Assembly: GCA_944363755.1 (NCBI GenBank)
Contig: CALVVC010000005.1
Location: 1 to 21,654, forward strand
Source: an uncultured Bacilli bacterium
Lineage (GTDB): Bacteria; Bacillota_I; Bacilli_A; RF39; UBA660
DNA: 21,654 bases
Direction: 5' to 3'
Below are positions 6,271-14,876 of the stretch, one piece after another. The notes beneath the pieces were generated by a model. The model had not been told where the DNA came from. It worked only from the letters and a program-made list of their open reading frames with translations, and made no database searches. Position numbers and translations under genes: made by a program. The first letter of the stretch is position 1. Every line of letters starts with the position of its first letter.

Positions 6271-6976
6271 TGACACTTTTCTTTTTTTCTCTAGCTTTCT
6301 TTATAAAACACGCAAATATCTTCTTAGAGTTAACATCATCACTAATGGTTATCTCTGGATGCCACTGTACTCCTAAACAAAAGTCATAATTTTTAAGCTC
6401 TACCGCTTCAATAACTCCATCAGAACTTTTAGCAGTAACATTACACTCTTTAGTATAATCTACACATCTTAAGTGATGAGAATTAACCATTATCTCATCC
6501 ACACCTAATATCATATATAAAAGACTATTTTTATCTATCTTAACAGAATGAGCAGGCTCTCTATAATCCTCTTTATAATGTAATTCTTTATTAGGAACAT
6601 CTAAAAGTTTAAAGTTGTCTGTTTTATAGTTAGCAATCATCTGCATACCTAAACAAACACCAAGTATAGGAATATTTCTTTTAAGACACTCATCTAACAC
6701 ATAATAATCATATTTAGTAATCTTATCTCCCCCAGGAATAAATAACCCATCTAACTTTTCTATCTGATATAAAACCATTTCTTGTTCCATTAAAGTTAAA
6801 GGAGCCATTTCACTACTTTTAGTAGTAAAATAATCTATATCTTGAGGAGGTGTTAACATAATAGGTACACCTCCTGCTTTAATAATCGCCCTTCTTGTAC
6901 TTTCCATAGAGTATTCTATGGGTGTGCCATTTTCATTAACACCACTTCTAGTTAAAATACCAATAATAGGACCCAT
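6251..6976 (-). CDS. Class I glutamine amidotransferase-like hydrolase (peptidase C26 / PuuD-like)
   Basis: 241 aa, a full-length single-domain protein. The nucleophile elbow GVCLGMQ (Cys108) and GVQWHPE (His206, Glu208) complete the Cys-His-Glu triad. GLFIPGGDKI forms the oxyanion strand. N-terminal PIIGIL, with TRRAIIKAGGVPIML, is typical of gamma-glutamyl-GABA hydrolase relatives. Likely it hydrolyses a gamma-glutamyl amide in the cytoplasm; the substrate is not predictable. The ATG overlaps the glyQS stop by one base (TAATG), so translation is coupled and it is the last gene of the LOG-glyQS-GATase operon. The toxI promoter starts inside its 3' end. Confidence 0.85.
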   Translation of the reverse strand: MGPIIGILTRSGVNENGTPIEYSMESTRRAIIKAGGVPIMLTPPQDIDYFTTKSSEMAPLTLMEQEMVLYQIEKLDGLFIPGGDKITKYDYYVLDECLKRNIPILGVCLGMQMIANYKTDNFKLLDVPNKELHYKEDYREPAHSVKIDKNSLLYMILGVDEIMVNSHHLRCVDYTKECNVTAKSSDGVIEAVELKNYDFCLGVQWHPEITISDDVNSKKIFACFIKKAREKKKSVIDSYII

Positions 6977-8346
6977 TAAAATTTAATCCTCTCTTCAATA
7001 TATGGAATAACTTCATCAAGACTCAAAGTTACCTGTTCCATTGTATCTCTATCTCTTAAAGTAACTGTATTATTTTCTAAAGTATTATCATCAACAGTTA
7101 AACAGAAAGGCGTACCAATTGCATCCTGCCTTCTATACCTTTTACCAATAGAACCTGCTTCATCATAACTAACCATAAAGTTTTTAGATAATAAATCATA
7201 TATCAAATTAGCTTTCTCATTATGTTTTTTCTTAATTAAAGGTAAAACTGCTACTTTATAAGGAGCTAAATAAGGATGAATTTTTAATACTTCCCTTTCA
7301 CTACCATCTTCTAAAGTCTCTTTTCTATAAGATTCTGCAATTATCGCTAAAGTAAGTCTATCAGCACCTACAGTTGACTCTATTATATAAGGAATATATT
7401 TCTCATTAGTAACAGGATCCAAATATTCTTGACTAACAGAAGAATACTCTTGATGTTGTGATAAATCATAATTAGTTCTATTATGAGTACCATTTATCTC
7501 TCCCCAACCAAAAGGAAATAAATATTCTATATCACATGCCTCTTTAGCATAAAATACTAATTTTTCATGGTCATGAAATCTAAGTTTATCTTCTGGCAAT
7601 CCTAAATCCATAAAATACTTTTTAGCATATTCTTTAAAATATTTATATAATTCACTATCTTCTCCCTCTTTACAAAAAGTTTGATATTCCATCTGTTCAA
7701 ATTCAATAGTTCTAAAAGTAAAATTACCAGGAGTTATTTCATTTCTAAAAGCTTTACCAATTTGTCCAATACTAAATGGTACTTTCGCTCTCATACTTCT
7801 CCCTACATTTAAAAAATTAACATACTCCCCTTGGGCATTTTCAGGTCTTAAATAAATAGTATTTTTACTATCATTTGTTACTCCTCTTTTAGTTTCAAAC
7901 ATTAAATTAAATTCTCTAATATCAGTATAATCAGTTCCACCACAGTTAGGACAAGGAACTTTATGTTTCTTAATATAATCGACCATCTCATCTTCACTCA
8001 TACCATCAGCATGAGCATTAGAATCAAAATCATCAATCAAATTATCAACTCTATGTCTCATTTTACATTTCTTACAATCTATTAAAGGATCAGAAAAACC
8101 AGAAACATGGCCTGATGCTTCCCATACTCTAGGATGCATTAAAATCGCTGCATCTATTTCGTATGCATTTTTTCTTTCTTGTATAAATCTTTTTCTCCAA
8201 GTATCTTTTATAGCATTTTTTATTCTACTACCAACAGGACCATAATCCCAAGTATTAGCAAGACCGCCATATATTTCACTACCTTGGAATATGATTCCAT
8301 ATTGTTTACAATAATTAACTAACTCATCCATCTTAATATTACTCAT
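6976..8346 (-). CDS. glyQS: Glycine--tRNA ligase (dimeric, eukaryotic/archaeal-type)
   Basis: Class II aminoacyl-tRNA synthetase that charges tRNA-Gly with glycine. The N-terminus FQGSEIYGGLANTWDYGP is diagnostic of the single-chain GlyRS; motif 2 (FRNEITPGNFTFRTIEFEQ) and motif 3 (ESTVGADRLTLAII) follow. CKKCKMRHR and CPNCGG give a zinc-binding insertion. The C-terminal anticodon-binding domain starts near PYKVAVLPL. At 456 aa the length is normal. The start ATG overlaps the stop of the LOG gene by one base. GlyRS next to recO and era is a common Firmicutes neighbourhood. Confidence 0.97.
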   Translation of the reverse strand: MSNIKMDELVNYCKQYGIIFQGSEIYGGLANTWDYGPVGSRIKNAIKDTWRKRFIQERKNAYEIDAAILMHPRVWEASGHVSGFSDPLIDCKKCKMRHRVDNLIDDFDSNAHADGMSEDEMVDYIKKHKVPCPNCGGTDYTDIREFNLMFETKRGVTNDSKNTIYLRPENAQGEYVNFLNVGRSMRAKVPFSIGQIGKAFRNEITPGNFTFRTIEFEQMEYQTFCKEGEDSELYKYFKEYAKKYFMDLGLPEDKLRFHDHEKLVFYAKEACDIEYLFPFGWGEINGTHNRTNYDLSQHQEYSSVSQEYLDPVTNEKYIPYIIESTVGADRLTLAIIAESYRKETLEDGSEREVLKIHPYLAPYKVAVLPLIKKKHNEKANLIYDLLSKNFMVSYDEAGSIGKRYRRQDAIGTPFCLTVDDNTLENNTVTLRDRDTMEQVTLSLDEVIPYIEERIKF

Positions 8347-8915
8347 TATCTTACTTTTCCCCTCTCTAAAGTATCTTTATTAACTTTATTCTCAGCTTTT
8401 TCTAAATACATCGCTAACTCTTCTATATTTTTAGCCTCATCAAAATATAATTTATAACTACTATCTATAAGTCCTTCTTTTCTTTTAACTTCTAAGTCTT
8501 TAAGTATATAATTATACATACCACTCTCATTATATAAAATTAAAGGTTTCTCTTCTTTAGTTTCAATACTATTATTTAAAAATGCCATAAACTCTGATAA
8601 AGTACCCATACCACCATCTAAGAAAATAATAACATCACTATTTTTATAAATTTCTGCTAAGCTTTCAAAAGTAGATGTTACAGACACTTTAACATCAGCC
8701 TCAGTTCTAGCAAGTTCAAAAGAATTACCAACACTTATAAGAAATCTACCATTTTCTCTTATTATTTCCTTAGCATCCATCATAGAGCCAGTTTCCCCTG
8801 ATCCCATAACAAAACTATAATCTTTCATTGTAAGTAATCTAACTATTTTTGAATTATTATCACGAGATTCCAAACTAGCACTATCATAACTTCCACACAT
8901 AATTCCTACATTCAT
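8346..8915 (-). CDS. LOG-family (lysine decarboxylase-like fold) protein, divergent
   Basis: 189 aa with a Rossmann-type layout. GSGETGSMMDA (about residue 38) stands where LOG proteins have GGGxxGLMG. DGGMGTLSEF (about residue 100) is the PGGxGTxxE motif with its first residue changed to Asp. LOG proteins hydrolyse nucleoside 5'-monophosphates at the N-glycosidic bond; activity here is inferred and less certain given the altered first motif. The ATG at 8915 is chosen because GGAGGTG lies just upstream; an earlier GTG is part of that RBS. First gene of the coupled LOG-glyQS-GATase set. Confidence 0.75.
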   Translation of the reverse strand: MNVGIMCGSYDSASLESRDNNSKIVRLLTMKDYSFVMGSGETGSMMDAKEIIRENGRFLISVGNSFELARTEADVKVSVTSTFESLAEIYKNSDVIIFLDGGMGTLSEFMAFLNNSIETKEEKPLILYNESGMYNYILKDLEVKRKEGLIDSSYKLYFDEAKNIEELAMYLEKAENKVNKDTLERGKVR

Positions 8916-8963
8916 TAAAAACACCTCCGATTATACTCCTTGTTCATAAACATATTATATATA

Positions 8964-9914
8964 TTATAATTCTAAAAGTCTAGGTAAAAATATTGATATC
9001 CCAATAATTACTGCAAATATCGCAGCGACAAGTACTGCCCCTGCTGATGCATCTTTTGCAACTTTCGCCTTAGGCTTTTTCTCATCTGTTACAAGATCAA
9101 CTACATTTTCCAAAGCTGTATTCATAAGTTCAAGAGATAAAACTAAAGCGAAAAGGACAAAACAAACACCCCACTCAACAAATGTAATTTTAAAGACAAT
9201 ACCTGCAATTATAACAAGTATCATAATAAGAAAGTGAATTACCATATTTCTTTCATGTTTTAAAGTATAAAGTATTCCATTAAATCCATAAGATAAAGTT
9301 TTAAGTAAAGGTTTCTCTTTTTCTTTAGGTTTAAAAGTCTTATCAAAAAAATATATTAATACTAAAAGTATTACAAGACCTAAAATAACTCCACCAATAA
9401 CATCAGTTACATAATGAACATTAAGTATTAATCTACTTAAACAAATCAAAACAATTAAGGTAGTAAGTAAAGTTGTTCCTATCACTTTATATTCTTCCCT
9501 ACATTTACTTCTTCTTAAAAGATATATTAAAAACCCATAATAAGTAGTTGCAATTAAACTATGTCCACTAGGAAAACTATAACTTGATAAAAGTTCACTT
9601 CCAATTAAAGGTCTCTCTCTTAAAAAGATATTCTTACTTAATATAATAATGCCTGCACTGATTAAGGTATTTATTATTACAAATAATCTTTGATGATTAG
9701 TATTAAGTAAGAATATAAGTATAAGAGTAATAATAATTATCGCTTCACTAGATGCAAAAGATGTTATAACATTAGAACACACTGTTAAAAACTCTATCTC
9801 ATTAGTTGATAATATATTATATATATTATAATCTATCACTCCTGTTATATCTAAAAGTACACAAATAGTTAAAATAACAAATAAACTTATAAGAACTATT
9901 ATTTTCTTCTTCAT
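8964..9914 (-). CDS. PAP2 phosphatase-DgkA kinase fusion, membrane
   Basis: 316 aa, two complete membrane enzymes in one chain. Residues 1 to about 195 are a PAP2/BcrC-type phosphatase: K94...RERP101 (motif 1), SFPSGHS (112-119, motif 2), and SR at 160-161 with H167 and D171 (motif 3). Residues about 205-316 are a DgkA-type kinase: HERNMVIH, ELMNTALENVVDLV (Glu262, Asn265, Glu269), and AKVAKDASAGAVL. The Gram-positive relatives of these domains are undecaprenyl-pyrophosphate phosphatase and undecaprenol kinase, so both halves would feed the undecaprenyl-phosphate carrier pool for cell wall synthesis. It is 12 nt downstream of recO. A second, stand-alone DgkA lies at 14928-15320. Confidence 0.88.
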   Translation of the reverse strand: MKKKIIVLISLFVILTICVLLDITGVIDYNIYNILSTNEIEFLTVCSNVITSFASSEAIIIITLILIFLLNTNHQRLFVIINTLISAGIIILSKNIFLRERPLIGSELLSSYSFPSGHSLIATTYYGFLIYLLRRSKCREEYKVIGTTLLTTLIVLICLSRLILNVHYVTDVIGGVILGLVILLVLIYFFDKTFKPKEKEKPLLKTLSYGFNGILYTLKHERNMVIHFLIMILVIIAGIVFKITFVEWGVCFVLFALVLSLELMNTALENVVDLVTDEKKPKAKVAKDASAGAVLVAAIFAVIIGISIFLPRLLEL

Positions 9915-9926
9915 AAAACCACTACC

Positions 9927-10664
9927 TTACTTCAATTTTATCACATTCTTTAACATTTTTTTACTATTTAAATAAATACCAGTATATCTATCATAATAAT
10001 CTTCTAAAAATTTATTTATTTCTTCATTTACTTTAGAATTAACATCTATTTTAGTAATTTTCTCTAAATCAACATAGTAATACATCTGCAGTAGTTTAAT
10101 TGCTTTTTCACTATAATATCCTTCATTTTGATAGCAATCTTTACAAATAAATCCTCCTGCAGTTGGACTTAAACTAACTATATTAGTAGTTTTTCCACAG
10201 ATTGCACAACCCGTAACAATTGGACTAACTCCCAAAAAGTCTAAATATTTAAGTTCTAATATATTAGTAATAACACTAGGATTTAACCCTTTTTCTATCT
10301 TATCTAAAGCTGAGGTTATTAAAGTTAATATATCTTTATCTTTAGACTGTTTAACCACTTGCCTTGTAAGATCTAACAAGTATGAGGCATACACTACTTT
10401 TTCTAAATCCATAATAGTCTTAGGATAATCACTAATAACATCAATACTAATTAAGGTAGATAAACCATTCTCTTTATAATAAAAGTGAAATGTTCCATAA
10501 ACAAGTTTTCTAGAAGCACCTCTAAGTTTACTTTTTAAGTTACGACATCCTTTAGAAATAATGCCTATAAGACCATATTCACTAGTCAAAACATTTAATA
10601 TTTTACTAGAATCACTATAATTAGTTTCATTTAAGACTAGTCCCTTCACATCCACTATCTTCAT
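9927..10664 (-). CDS. recO: DNA repair protein RecO
   Basis: 245 aa. RecO works with RecR and RecF to load RecA on SSB-coated DNA. N-terminal OB-fold: VDVKGLVLNETNYSDSSKILNVL, then YGLIGIISKGCRNLKS. The C-terminal part carries a zinc site: Cys153-x2-Cys156 and Cys174-x2-Cys177. The ATG at 10664 is preferred over the GTG at 10673, which sits too close to the AAGGAA ribosome site. The start overlaps yqzL by 38 nt in another frame, so coupling is likely. era-yqzL-recO is the order known from Bacillus. Confidence 0.93.
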   Translation of the reverse strand: MKIVDVKGLVLNETNYSDSSKILNVLTSEYGLIGIISKGCRNLKSKLRGASRKLVYGTFHFYYKENGLSTLISIDVISDYPKTIMDLEKVVYASYLLDLTRQVVKQSKDKDILTLITSALDKIEKGLNPSVITNILELKYLDFLGVSPIVTGCAICGKTTNIVSLSPTAGGFICKDCYQNEGYYSEKAIKLLQMYYYVDLEKITKIDVNSKVNEEINKFLEDYYDRYTGIYLNSKKMLKNVIKLK

Positions 10665-10758
10665 TAACTTCACTTTCCTTTATAGACTTTGCTAAAAGAA
10701 AATATCTAATATCACCAGTCTTCTTAAATAAATTCCATACTATTTCATAATTATTCAT
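10627..10758 (-). CDS. yqzL: YqzL family small protein
   Basis: 43 aa, ending in TGA. The sequence YEIVWNLFKKTGDIRYFLL matches the YqzL pattern (WxLFxxTGxIxxYLL) of the small protein found between era and recO in Bacillus. The ATG at 10758 has AGGTG 6 nt upstream; another ATG two codons earlier is too close to it. It overlaps the recO start. Function is not established; a tie to Era/RecO is suggested only by the conserved position. Confidence 0.8.
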   Translation of the reverse strand: MNNYEIVWNLFKKTGDIRYFLLAKSIKESEVNEDSGCEGTSLK

Positions 10759-10798
10759 AATCATCACCTATTAATATAATGATTAATAAATAATTTTT

Positions 10799-11689
10799 TT
10801 ATTCATCTTCACTATCAATTCCAAGTTCTATTAAATATTTTTCTTTATCACGCCAATTTTCAATTACTTTAACATGAGTCTCTAAGAATACTTTTTTCCC
10901 TAAAAATTCTTCCATATCATTACGAGCAAGTATACCAATACGTTTTAACATATTACCATTCTTACCAATAATAATTTTCTTTAAACTATCTTTATCCACT
11001 ACTATTAAGACTTGTATATGTACCAAATCATCATATTCTTCAAAGTTCTCCACATAACAAGTAACACTATGAGGAATCTCTTGTTTAGTTAACATCATTA
11101 TTTTTTCGCGAACAAACTCACCCATAATAAATTTAGTAGAAACATTAGTAAGTTCATCATTATCAAATATCGCTTCATCTAGTGGCAGATATTTTTTTAA
11201 TGTCTTAATTAAATCATCTATTGCTTTCTTCTTTAACGCAGATATAGGAATAATCTCATCAAAATCATACAATTCTTTCGCTTCATCTATTACTTTAAGT
11301 AGTTTCTCACTACCTACTTTATCAATTTTATTTAGAATCAAGAAGACTTTAGCATCTTTATTTTCTTTAATTTTATTTAAAACAAACCTATCTCCCTTAC
11401 CAATACCACTGTTTACATCTATCAACAAAAGGATAATATCAGCATTATCTATATTCTGATAAGCTTTTTTATTTAAAACACTACCAAGCTTATTCATAGG
11501 TTTATGAATACCTGGAGTATCTATAAAGACAATCTGAGCCTCATCATCTTGATAAATTCCTTGTATAATATTTCTCGTAGTACCTGCTTTATCAGTTGTA
11601 ATAGCAAGTTTCATATTAAGTATTGCATTTAATAATGTACTCTTACCTACATTAGGTCTTCCCATTATTGATACAACTCCACACTTCAT
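10799..11689 (-). CDS. era: GTPase Era
   Basis: Era binds the 3' end of 16S rRNA and assists 30S assembly. 296 aa, normal length. G1: GRPNVGKST (10-18). G2 region: KAGTTRN. G3: DTPG (57-60). G4: NKID (120-123). G5: SALK. The C-terminal KH domain (about 200-290) shows the GxxG-type loop IGKNGNMLKRIG. The RBS GAGGAGG precedes the ATG. In Bacillus era follows dgkA and cdd; here an accessory block separates it from dgkA. Confidence 0.97.
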   Translation of the reverse strand: MKCGVVSIMGRPNVGKSTLLNAILNMKLAITTDKAGTTRNIIQGIYQDDEAQIVFIDTPGIHKPMNKLGSVLNKKAYQNIDNADIILLLIDVNSGIGKGDRFVLNKIKENKDAKVFLILNKIDKVGSEKLLKVIDEAKELYDFDEIIPISALKKKAIDDLIKTLKKYLPLDEAIFDNDELTNVSTKFIMGEFVREKIMMLTKQEIPHSVTCYVENFEEYDDLVHIQVLIVVDKDSLKKIIIGKNGNMLKRIGILARNDMEEFLGKKVFLETHVKVIENWRDKEKYLIELGIDSEDE

Positions 11690-11734
11690 AAAATTACCTC
11701 CTCATATAAATTCTAATACTAGAATAATCAAATA

Positions 11735-12559
11735 TCATTCTACTTTTACATTTTCTTCATTATGTTCTAAAAAGTTAACATTACTTTCCATCAGTATATT
11801 CATTTGTGAAATAGCTATTTTATTAAGTCTATCTAACCTCTCAGCTTGACTTAATCCATCATTTATAAATACTGAATTCAAATTTTCTAAATTAGCTAAG
11901 CAAATTAACTCATCTATTGTTGCATAATCTCTCATATTTCCTTTCTTTTCCGGATTATTTTTTCTCCATTCTTTAGCAGTCATTCCAAATAATGCCATAT
12001 TAAGAACATCAGCCTCTTCTGCATAAATATGATTTATTTGTTCTTTTGTAAGTTTTTTAGGTACTAAATTATTCTTAATTGCATCAGTATGAATTCTATA
12101 ATTAATTTTAGATAATTCTCTTTTGGCACTCCAACCTAACTTTTTTTGCTCAAGAGCTTTTAATCTTTCAAATTCTTTAATAAGTAATATTTTAAATTTT
12201 GGACTAATCCACATGCCAAACTCAAATGCAATATCTTTATGAGCATATGTTCCACCATATCTGCCCACCTTCGATACAATACCAATTGCATTAGTTTTAG
12301 AAGTCCATTCTTTAACACTAATCTTATAACTATTTAAACCTGCTTGACTTTTAATTATGGCGAATTCGCCATAATTAAAATTTGGATTATGTATTTCTTC
12401 CCAAATCCCTAAAAATTCAATCGTATTTCTATTTCTAAGCCAATCTGATACAAAAAAATCACCATCTTTAGATTTTAACATATCAGTTATAGAAATATAA
12501 TCCTCATCATTGATTTTAATATAATTTATTATTTGATTTTCTATTTTTAATTCTGCCAT
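11735..12559 (-). CDS. KilA-N domain phage-type protein
   Basis: 274 aa. Residues 1 to about 130 match the KilA-N domain: YISITDMLKSKDGDFFVSDWLRNR..., NTIEFLGIWEEIHNPNFNYG, SQAGLNSYKISVKEW, TNAIGIVSKVGRYGGTYAH, then FGMWISPKFKILLIKEFERLK. KilA-N is a DNA-binding domain of phage antirepressors and related proteins, so a regulatory or phage-derived role is inferred. The C-terminal half has no domain I recognise. The RBS TTAGGAG precedes the ATG. It is inserted directly upstream of era. The codons for NYGEFAII form a perfect 32-nt palindrome (12349-12380). Confidence 0.85.
   Translation of the reverse strand: MAELKIENQIINYIKINDEDYISITDMLKSKDGDFFVSDWLRNRNTIEFLGIWEEIHNPNFNYGEFAIIKSQAGLNSYKISVKEWTSKTNAIGIVSKVGRYGGTYAHKDIAFEFGMWISPKFKILLIKEFERLKALEQKKLGWSAKRELSKINYRIHTDAIKNNLVPKKLTKEQINHIYAEEADVLNMALFGMTAKEWRKNNPEKKGNMRDYATIDELICLANLENLNSVFINDGLSQAERLDRLNKIAISQMNILMESNVNFLEHNEENVKVE
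12349..12380. repeat. Perfect 32-nt palindrome inside the KilA-N gene
   Basis: TTTTAATTATGGCGAA is followed directly by its exact reverse complement (16 bp per arm, no spacer, centre GAATTC). In RNA it could form a 14-bp stem with a 4-nt loop. Confidence 0.95.
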
Positions 12560-12617
12560 ATAAGAACTCCTAATTTTCTATTTTATTTACACTCACACTA
12601 AAATCCCCTTTACTATA

Positions 12618-13244
12618 TTAATTTAAATCTAACAATTCACTAATATCATCAATTTTATAATCAAAGCTTTCTACATCACCAAAACCATAAGCTGCATATA
12701 CAAAAGGAATACCTGCTATTTTTGCTCCTGCCATATCACCACTTGTATCTCCAACATATATAGGATTTTGCAAATTATTACGTTCTATAACAAGCTTAAT
12801 ATTTTCTCCTTTACTTAAAAGAGTATTACCGTAACTTTCATAATCACTAAAATAATCTTTAAGTCCACTTGTATTTAAAAAAGATTCAATATATCCTTTA
12901 ACACAATTACTAACGATATATAACTTATATTTTTTACTTAACTTTATAATAATATCTCTAGTATTAGGATACAATGTTCCTCCTTCTTTTAACAAATTAT
13001 CTACATTTTTATTAAAAGCTTCATTAGCATACTCTTCCCCTTTTTCTCTTGGAAGATATCCATAATATATATTAACAATCTCATCTGATGTTTTACCCAT
13101 TGCCGATTCAATTTGTTCTCTTGTAACATCTCTAGTAATATCACTATGTTCTTCTTTTACAAAGCTAGTCGCTTTAAGACAACTATCAACAGTATTCCAC
13201 AAAGTTCCATCTAAATCAAAGATTATTGCATCTATTTTTTCCAT
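12618..13244 (-). CDS. HAD family hydrolase (phosphoglycolate phosphatase-like)
   Basis: 208 aa, with all four HAD motifs. Motif 1: FDLDGTLW (nucleophile Asp10, Asp12). Motif 2: YIVSNC. Motif 3: Lys in LLSKGENIKLVI. Motif 4: VGDTSGDMAGA. The helical cap between motifs 1 and 2 (CLKATSFVKEEH... to ...YPNTRD) fits the Gph/PpaX subgroup, which acts on small phosphorylated metabolites; the exact substrate is not predictable. The ATG at 13244 puts FDLDGT at the family's usual distance from the N-terminus; upstream RBS GAGTG is weak. It lies among accessory genes (KilA-N, RhuM) and may have travelled with them or be an old resident. Confidence 0.85.
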   Translation of the reverse strand: MEKIDAIIFDLDGTLWNTVDSCLKATSFVKEEHSDITRDVTREQIESAMGKTSDEIVNIYYGYLPREKGEEYANEAFNKNVDNLLKEGGTLYPNTRDIIIKLSKKYKLYIVSNCVKGYIESFLNTSGLKDYFSDYESYGNTLLSKGENIKLVIERNNLQNPIYVGDTSGDMAGAKIAGIPFVYAAYGFGDVESFDYKIDDISELLDLN

Positions 13245-13343
13245 GTCTATCACTCTTTTCAAAAAATTTATTTTTCTTCTTTACTCATTTCTTCTAACAA
13301 CATCAATTCCTAATATTTTTCTATATATTTAACCAAAATATCA

Positions 13344-14339
13344 TTAGTTATTTTTTTCTATTTCCATAAGTTCTATATTCATAATTTCCAAATAATCTTT
13401 TTCTGCTCTAGTTAAATGAGATTGCATATATTTATCATATTCTTCATGAGCTTTCTTTAAAGCCTCTTCATGAGAAACAGAACCAGCATTTGTTAAAATA
13501 TTTTTTCTAGTCATTTTTAAAAATGAATCCAGTTCCATAATCCAATCTTTCATTGTCATCGGATGTCTATCTAAAGCATTAATTTCAGCAACATCTAAAT
13601 AAGCAGATACCATACGATTTAATATATTCAACTCTTCTTCTGTTAAATAGTTTTTAGCAATCTCAGTTTCTTCTCTTGTTGGCATATCTCCTTTAAAATT
13701 TGTAAGTCCCAGATTGTCTTTATTAGCATCTACCCTGGTGAAAATAACTTCTGCTGCAGTATTACCATGTGCAGCATAGTGCATTTTATTTTGAACTGTT
13801 TTAAAAAAATTTATTGATATTTCACTTTTTGGATTATAATCAATAGAGGTTGCATAAATATCTAATACTTTTCTCCAAAACACTTTTTCACTACTTCTTA
13901 TTTCTCTTATTCTAGCAAGTAATTCTTCAAAATATGGACTTTCTCCATTATTCTTTAGAAACTCATCATTTAAAGAAAAACCTTTAATCATATATTCTTT
14001 TAATATTTTTGTTGCCCATATTCTAAAATCAGTAGCTCTTTTGGAATTAATTCTGTATCCTACAGCAATTATAGCATCCAAATTATAGTGAGTGACCATT
14101 CTTTTAACATTACGTGTTCCTTCTTTTTGAACTGTTAAGAAATCCTTAACAGTTGAACTTTCTTCTAACTCACCACTTTCAAAAATATTTTTCATATGTG
14201 ACGAAATATTATTCTTGGTTGTATCAAATAATTTAGCAAGTTCATTTTGACTCATCCAAATTGTATCATCAACTATTGTAGTGTCAACTTTAATCACACC
14301 ATCTTTTGATGTATAAATTACTATATTACTTTTTGACAT
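13344..14339 (-). CDS. RhuM family protein
   Basis: 331 aa, full length. The N-terminus contains a helix-turn-helix-like segment (IWMSQNELAKLFDTTKNNIS). The family core is STVKDFLTVQKEG, YNLDAIIAVGYRINSKRATD, FRIWATKILKEYMIKGF. The C-terminal part has ALDRHPMTMKDWIMELDSFL, close to the family end. RhuM is named from a Salmonella pathogenicity island protein and is widespread on mobile elements; its molecular role is unsettled. The RBS AAGGTGGTG precedes the ATG. A broken paralogue lies immediately upstream on the same strand (14436-14771). A 10-bp-arm inverted repeat lies inside the coding region (14130-14154). Confidence 0.85.
   Translation of the reverse strand: MSKSNIVIYTSKDGVIKVDTTIVDDTIWMSQNELAKLFDTTKNNISSHMKNIFESGELEESSTVKDFLTVQKEGTRNVKRMVTHYNLDAIIAVGYRINSKRATDFRIWATKILKEYMIKGFSLNDEFLKNNGESPYFEELLARIREIRSSEKVFWRKVLDIYATSIDYNPKSEISINFFKTVQNKMHYAAHGNTAAEVIFTRVDANKDNLGLTNFKGDMPTREETEIAKNYLTEEELNILNRMVSAYLDVAEINALDRHPMTMKDWIMELDSFLKMTRKNILTNAGSVSHEEALKKAHEEYDKYMQSHLTRAEKDYLEIMNIELMEIEKNN
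14130..14154. repeat. Intragenic inverted repeat in rhuM
   Basis: AACTGTTAAG (14130-14139) and CTTAACAGTT (14145-14154), perfect 10-bp arms with loop AAATC. The equivalent place in the broken rhuM copy also forms a hairpin. Confidence 0.9.
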
Positions 14340-14435
14340 ATTTAAGCACCACCTTCATTGACAATATATTATGCATAATTATAATTAATATTTTTTCTAT
14401 TTATGTTATTTAATACAACCTAGCAAAACCCTAAA

Positions 14436-14771
14436 TCACATATTATCTTTTAAAACATTAGTAGCCCATCTTCTAAACTGAATTGCTCTATCAGAATTAA
14501 CTCTATAACCAACTGAAATAACAGCATCTAAATTATAATATTTTAATTTTCTATTAACTTCTCTATTGCCCTCTTTTTGAACTACCAAGAAATCCTCGGT
14601 AGTTGAATTTTTATCAAGTTCCATATCATTATAAATATTCTTTAAATGCAACCCTTATCAGAAGAACAATTATAAAGTTCAGCCATCGCTTTTTGTGTTA
14701 ACCACAAGTCTCCTCCACGGAATCTAACTTGAATACCTTCACTATGACTTTGTCTTTCAAAAATCAAAAAC
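14436..14771 (-). pseudogene. Broken, truncated rhuM paralogue
   Basis: Two frames are needed. From about 14771 to 14642 the minus strand reads FLIFERQSHSEGIQVRFRGG, then DLWLTQKAMAELYNCSSDKG, the RhuM N-terminus, and stops. A frame change near 14650 leads into HLKNIYNDMELDKNSTTEDF and YNLDAVISVGYRVNSDRAIQ, ending RRWATNVLKDNM with a stop at 14436. The last 230 or so family residues are missing. An in-frame TAG precedes the upstream piece and no start codon with an RBS is seen. It is therefore a remnant of a second copy, lying tandem to the intact one. Confidence 0.85.
14580..14604. repeat. Matching hairpin in the rhuM remnant
   Basis: AACTACCAAG (14580-14589) and CTCGGTAGTT (14595-14604), loop AAATC, 9 of 10 pairs formed. 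Three pairs differ from the intact copy by compensated changes on both arms. Confidence 0.85.
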
Positions 14772-14876
14772 TAGAGCACTGCTGCTTCTAACAACTAAAT
14801 TTTTCTAAAAGAGTATCTCCTCCTAACTTATTATTAAATTTTACTATTCATTATTATGATATACTAGTCTCTTAAA

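Noticed and set aside
6122..6376. Plus-strand 84-codon ORF
   Set aside because: It runs through the antitoxin repeats and the reverse strand of the amidotransferase gene; its peptide is only the translated repeat.
11710..11725. Terminator between the KilA-N gene and era
   Set aside because: The 6-bp stem with a 4-nt loop has no T-run on the minus strand.
13263..13343. Short gene between the HAD and rhuM genes
   Set aside because: Only 10-11 codon frames are present; nothing recognisable and no conserved motif.
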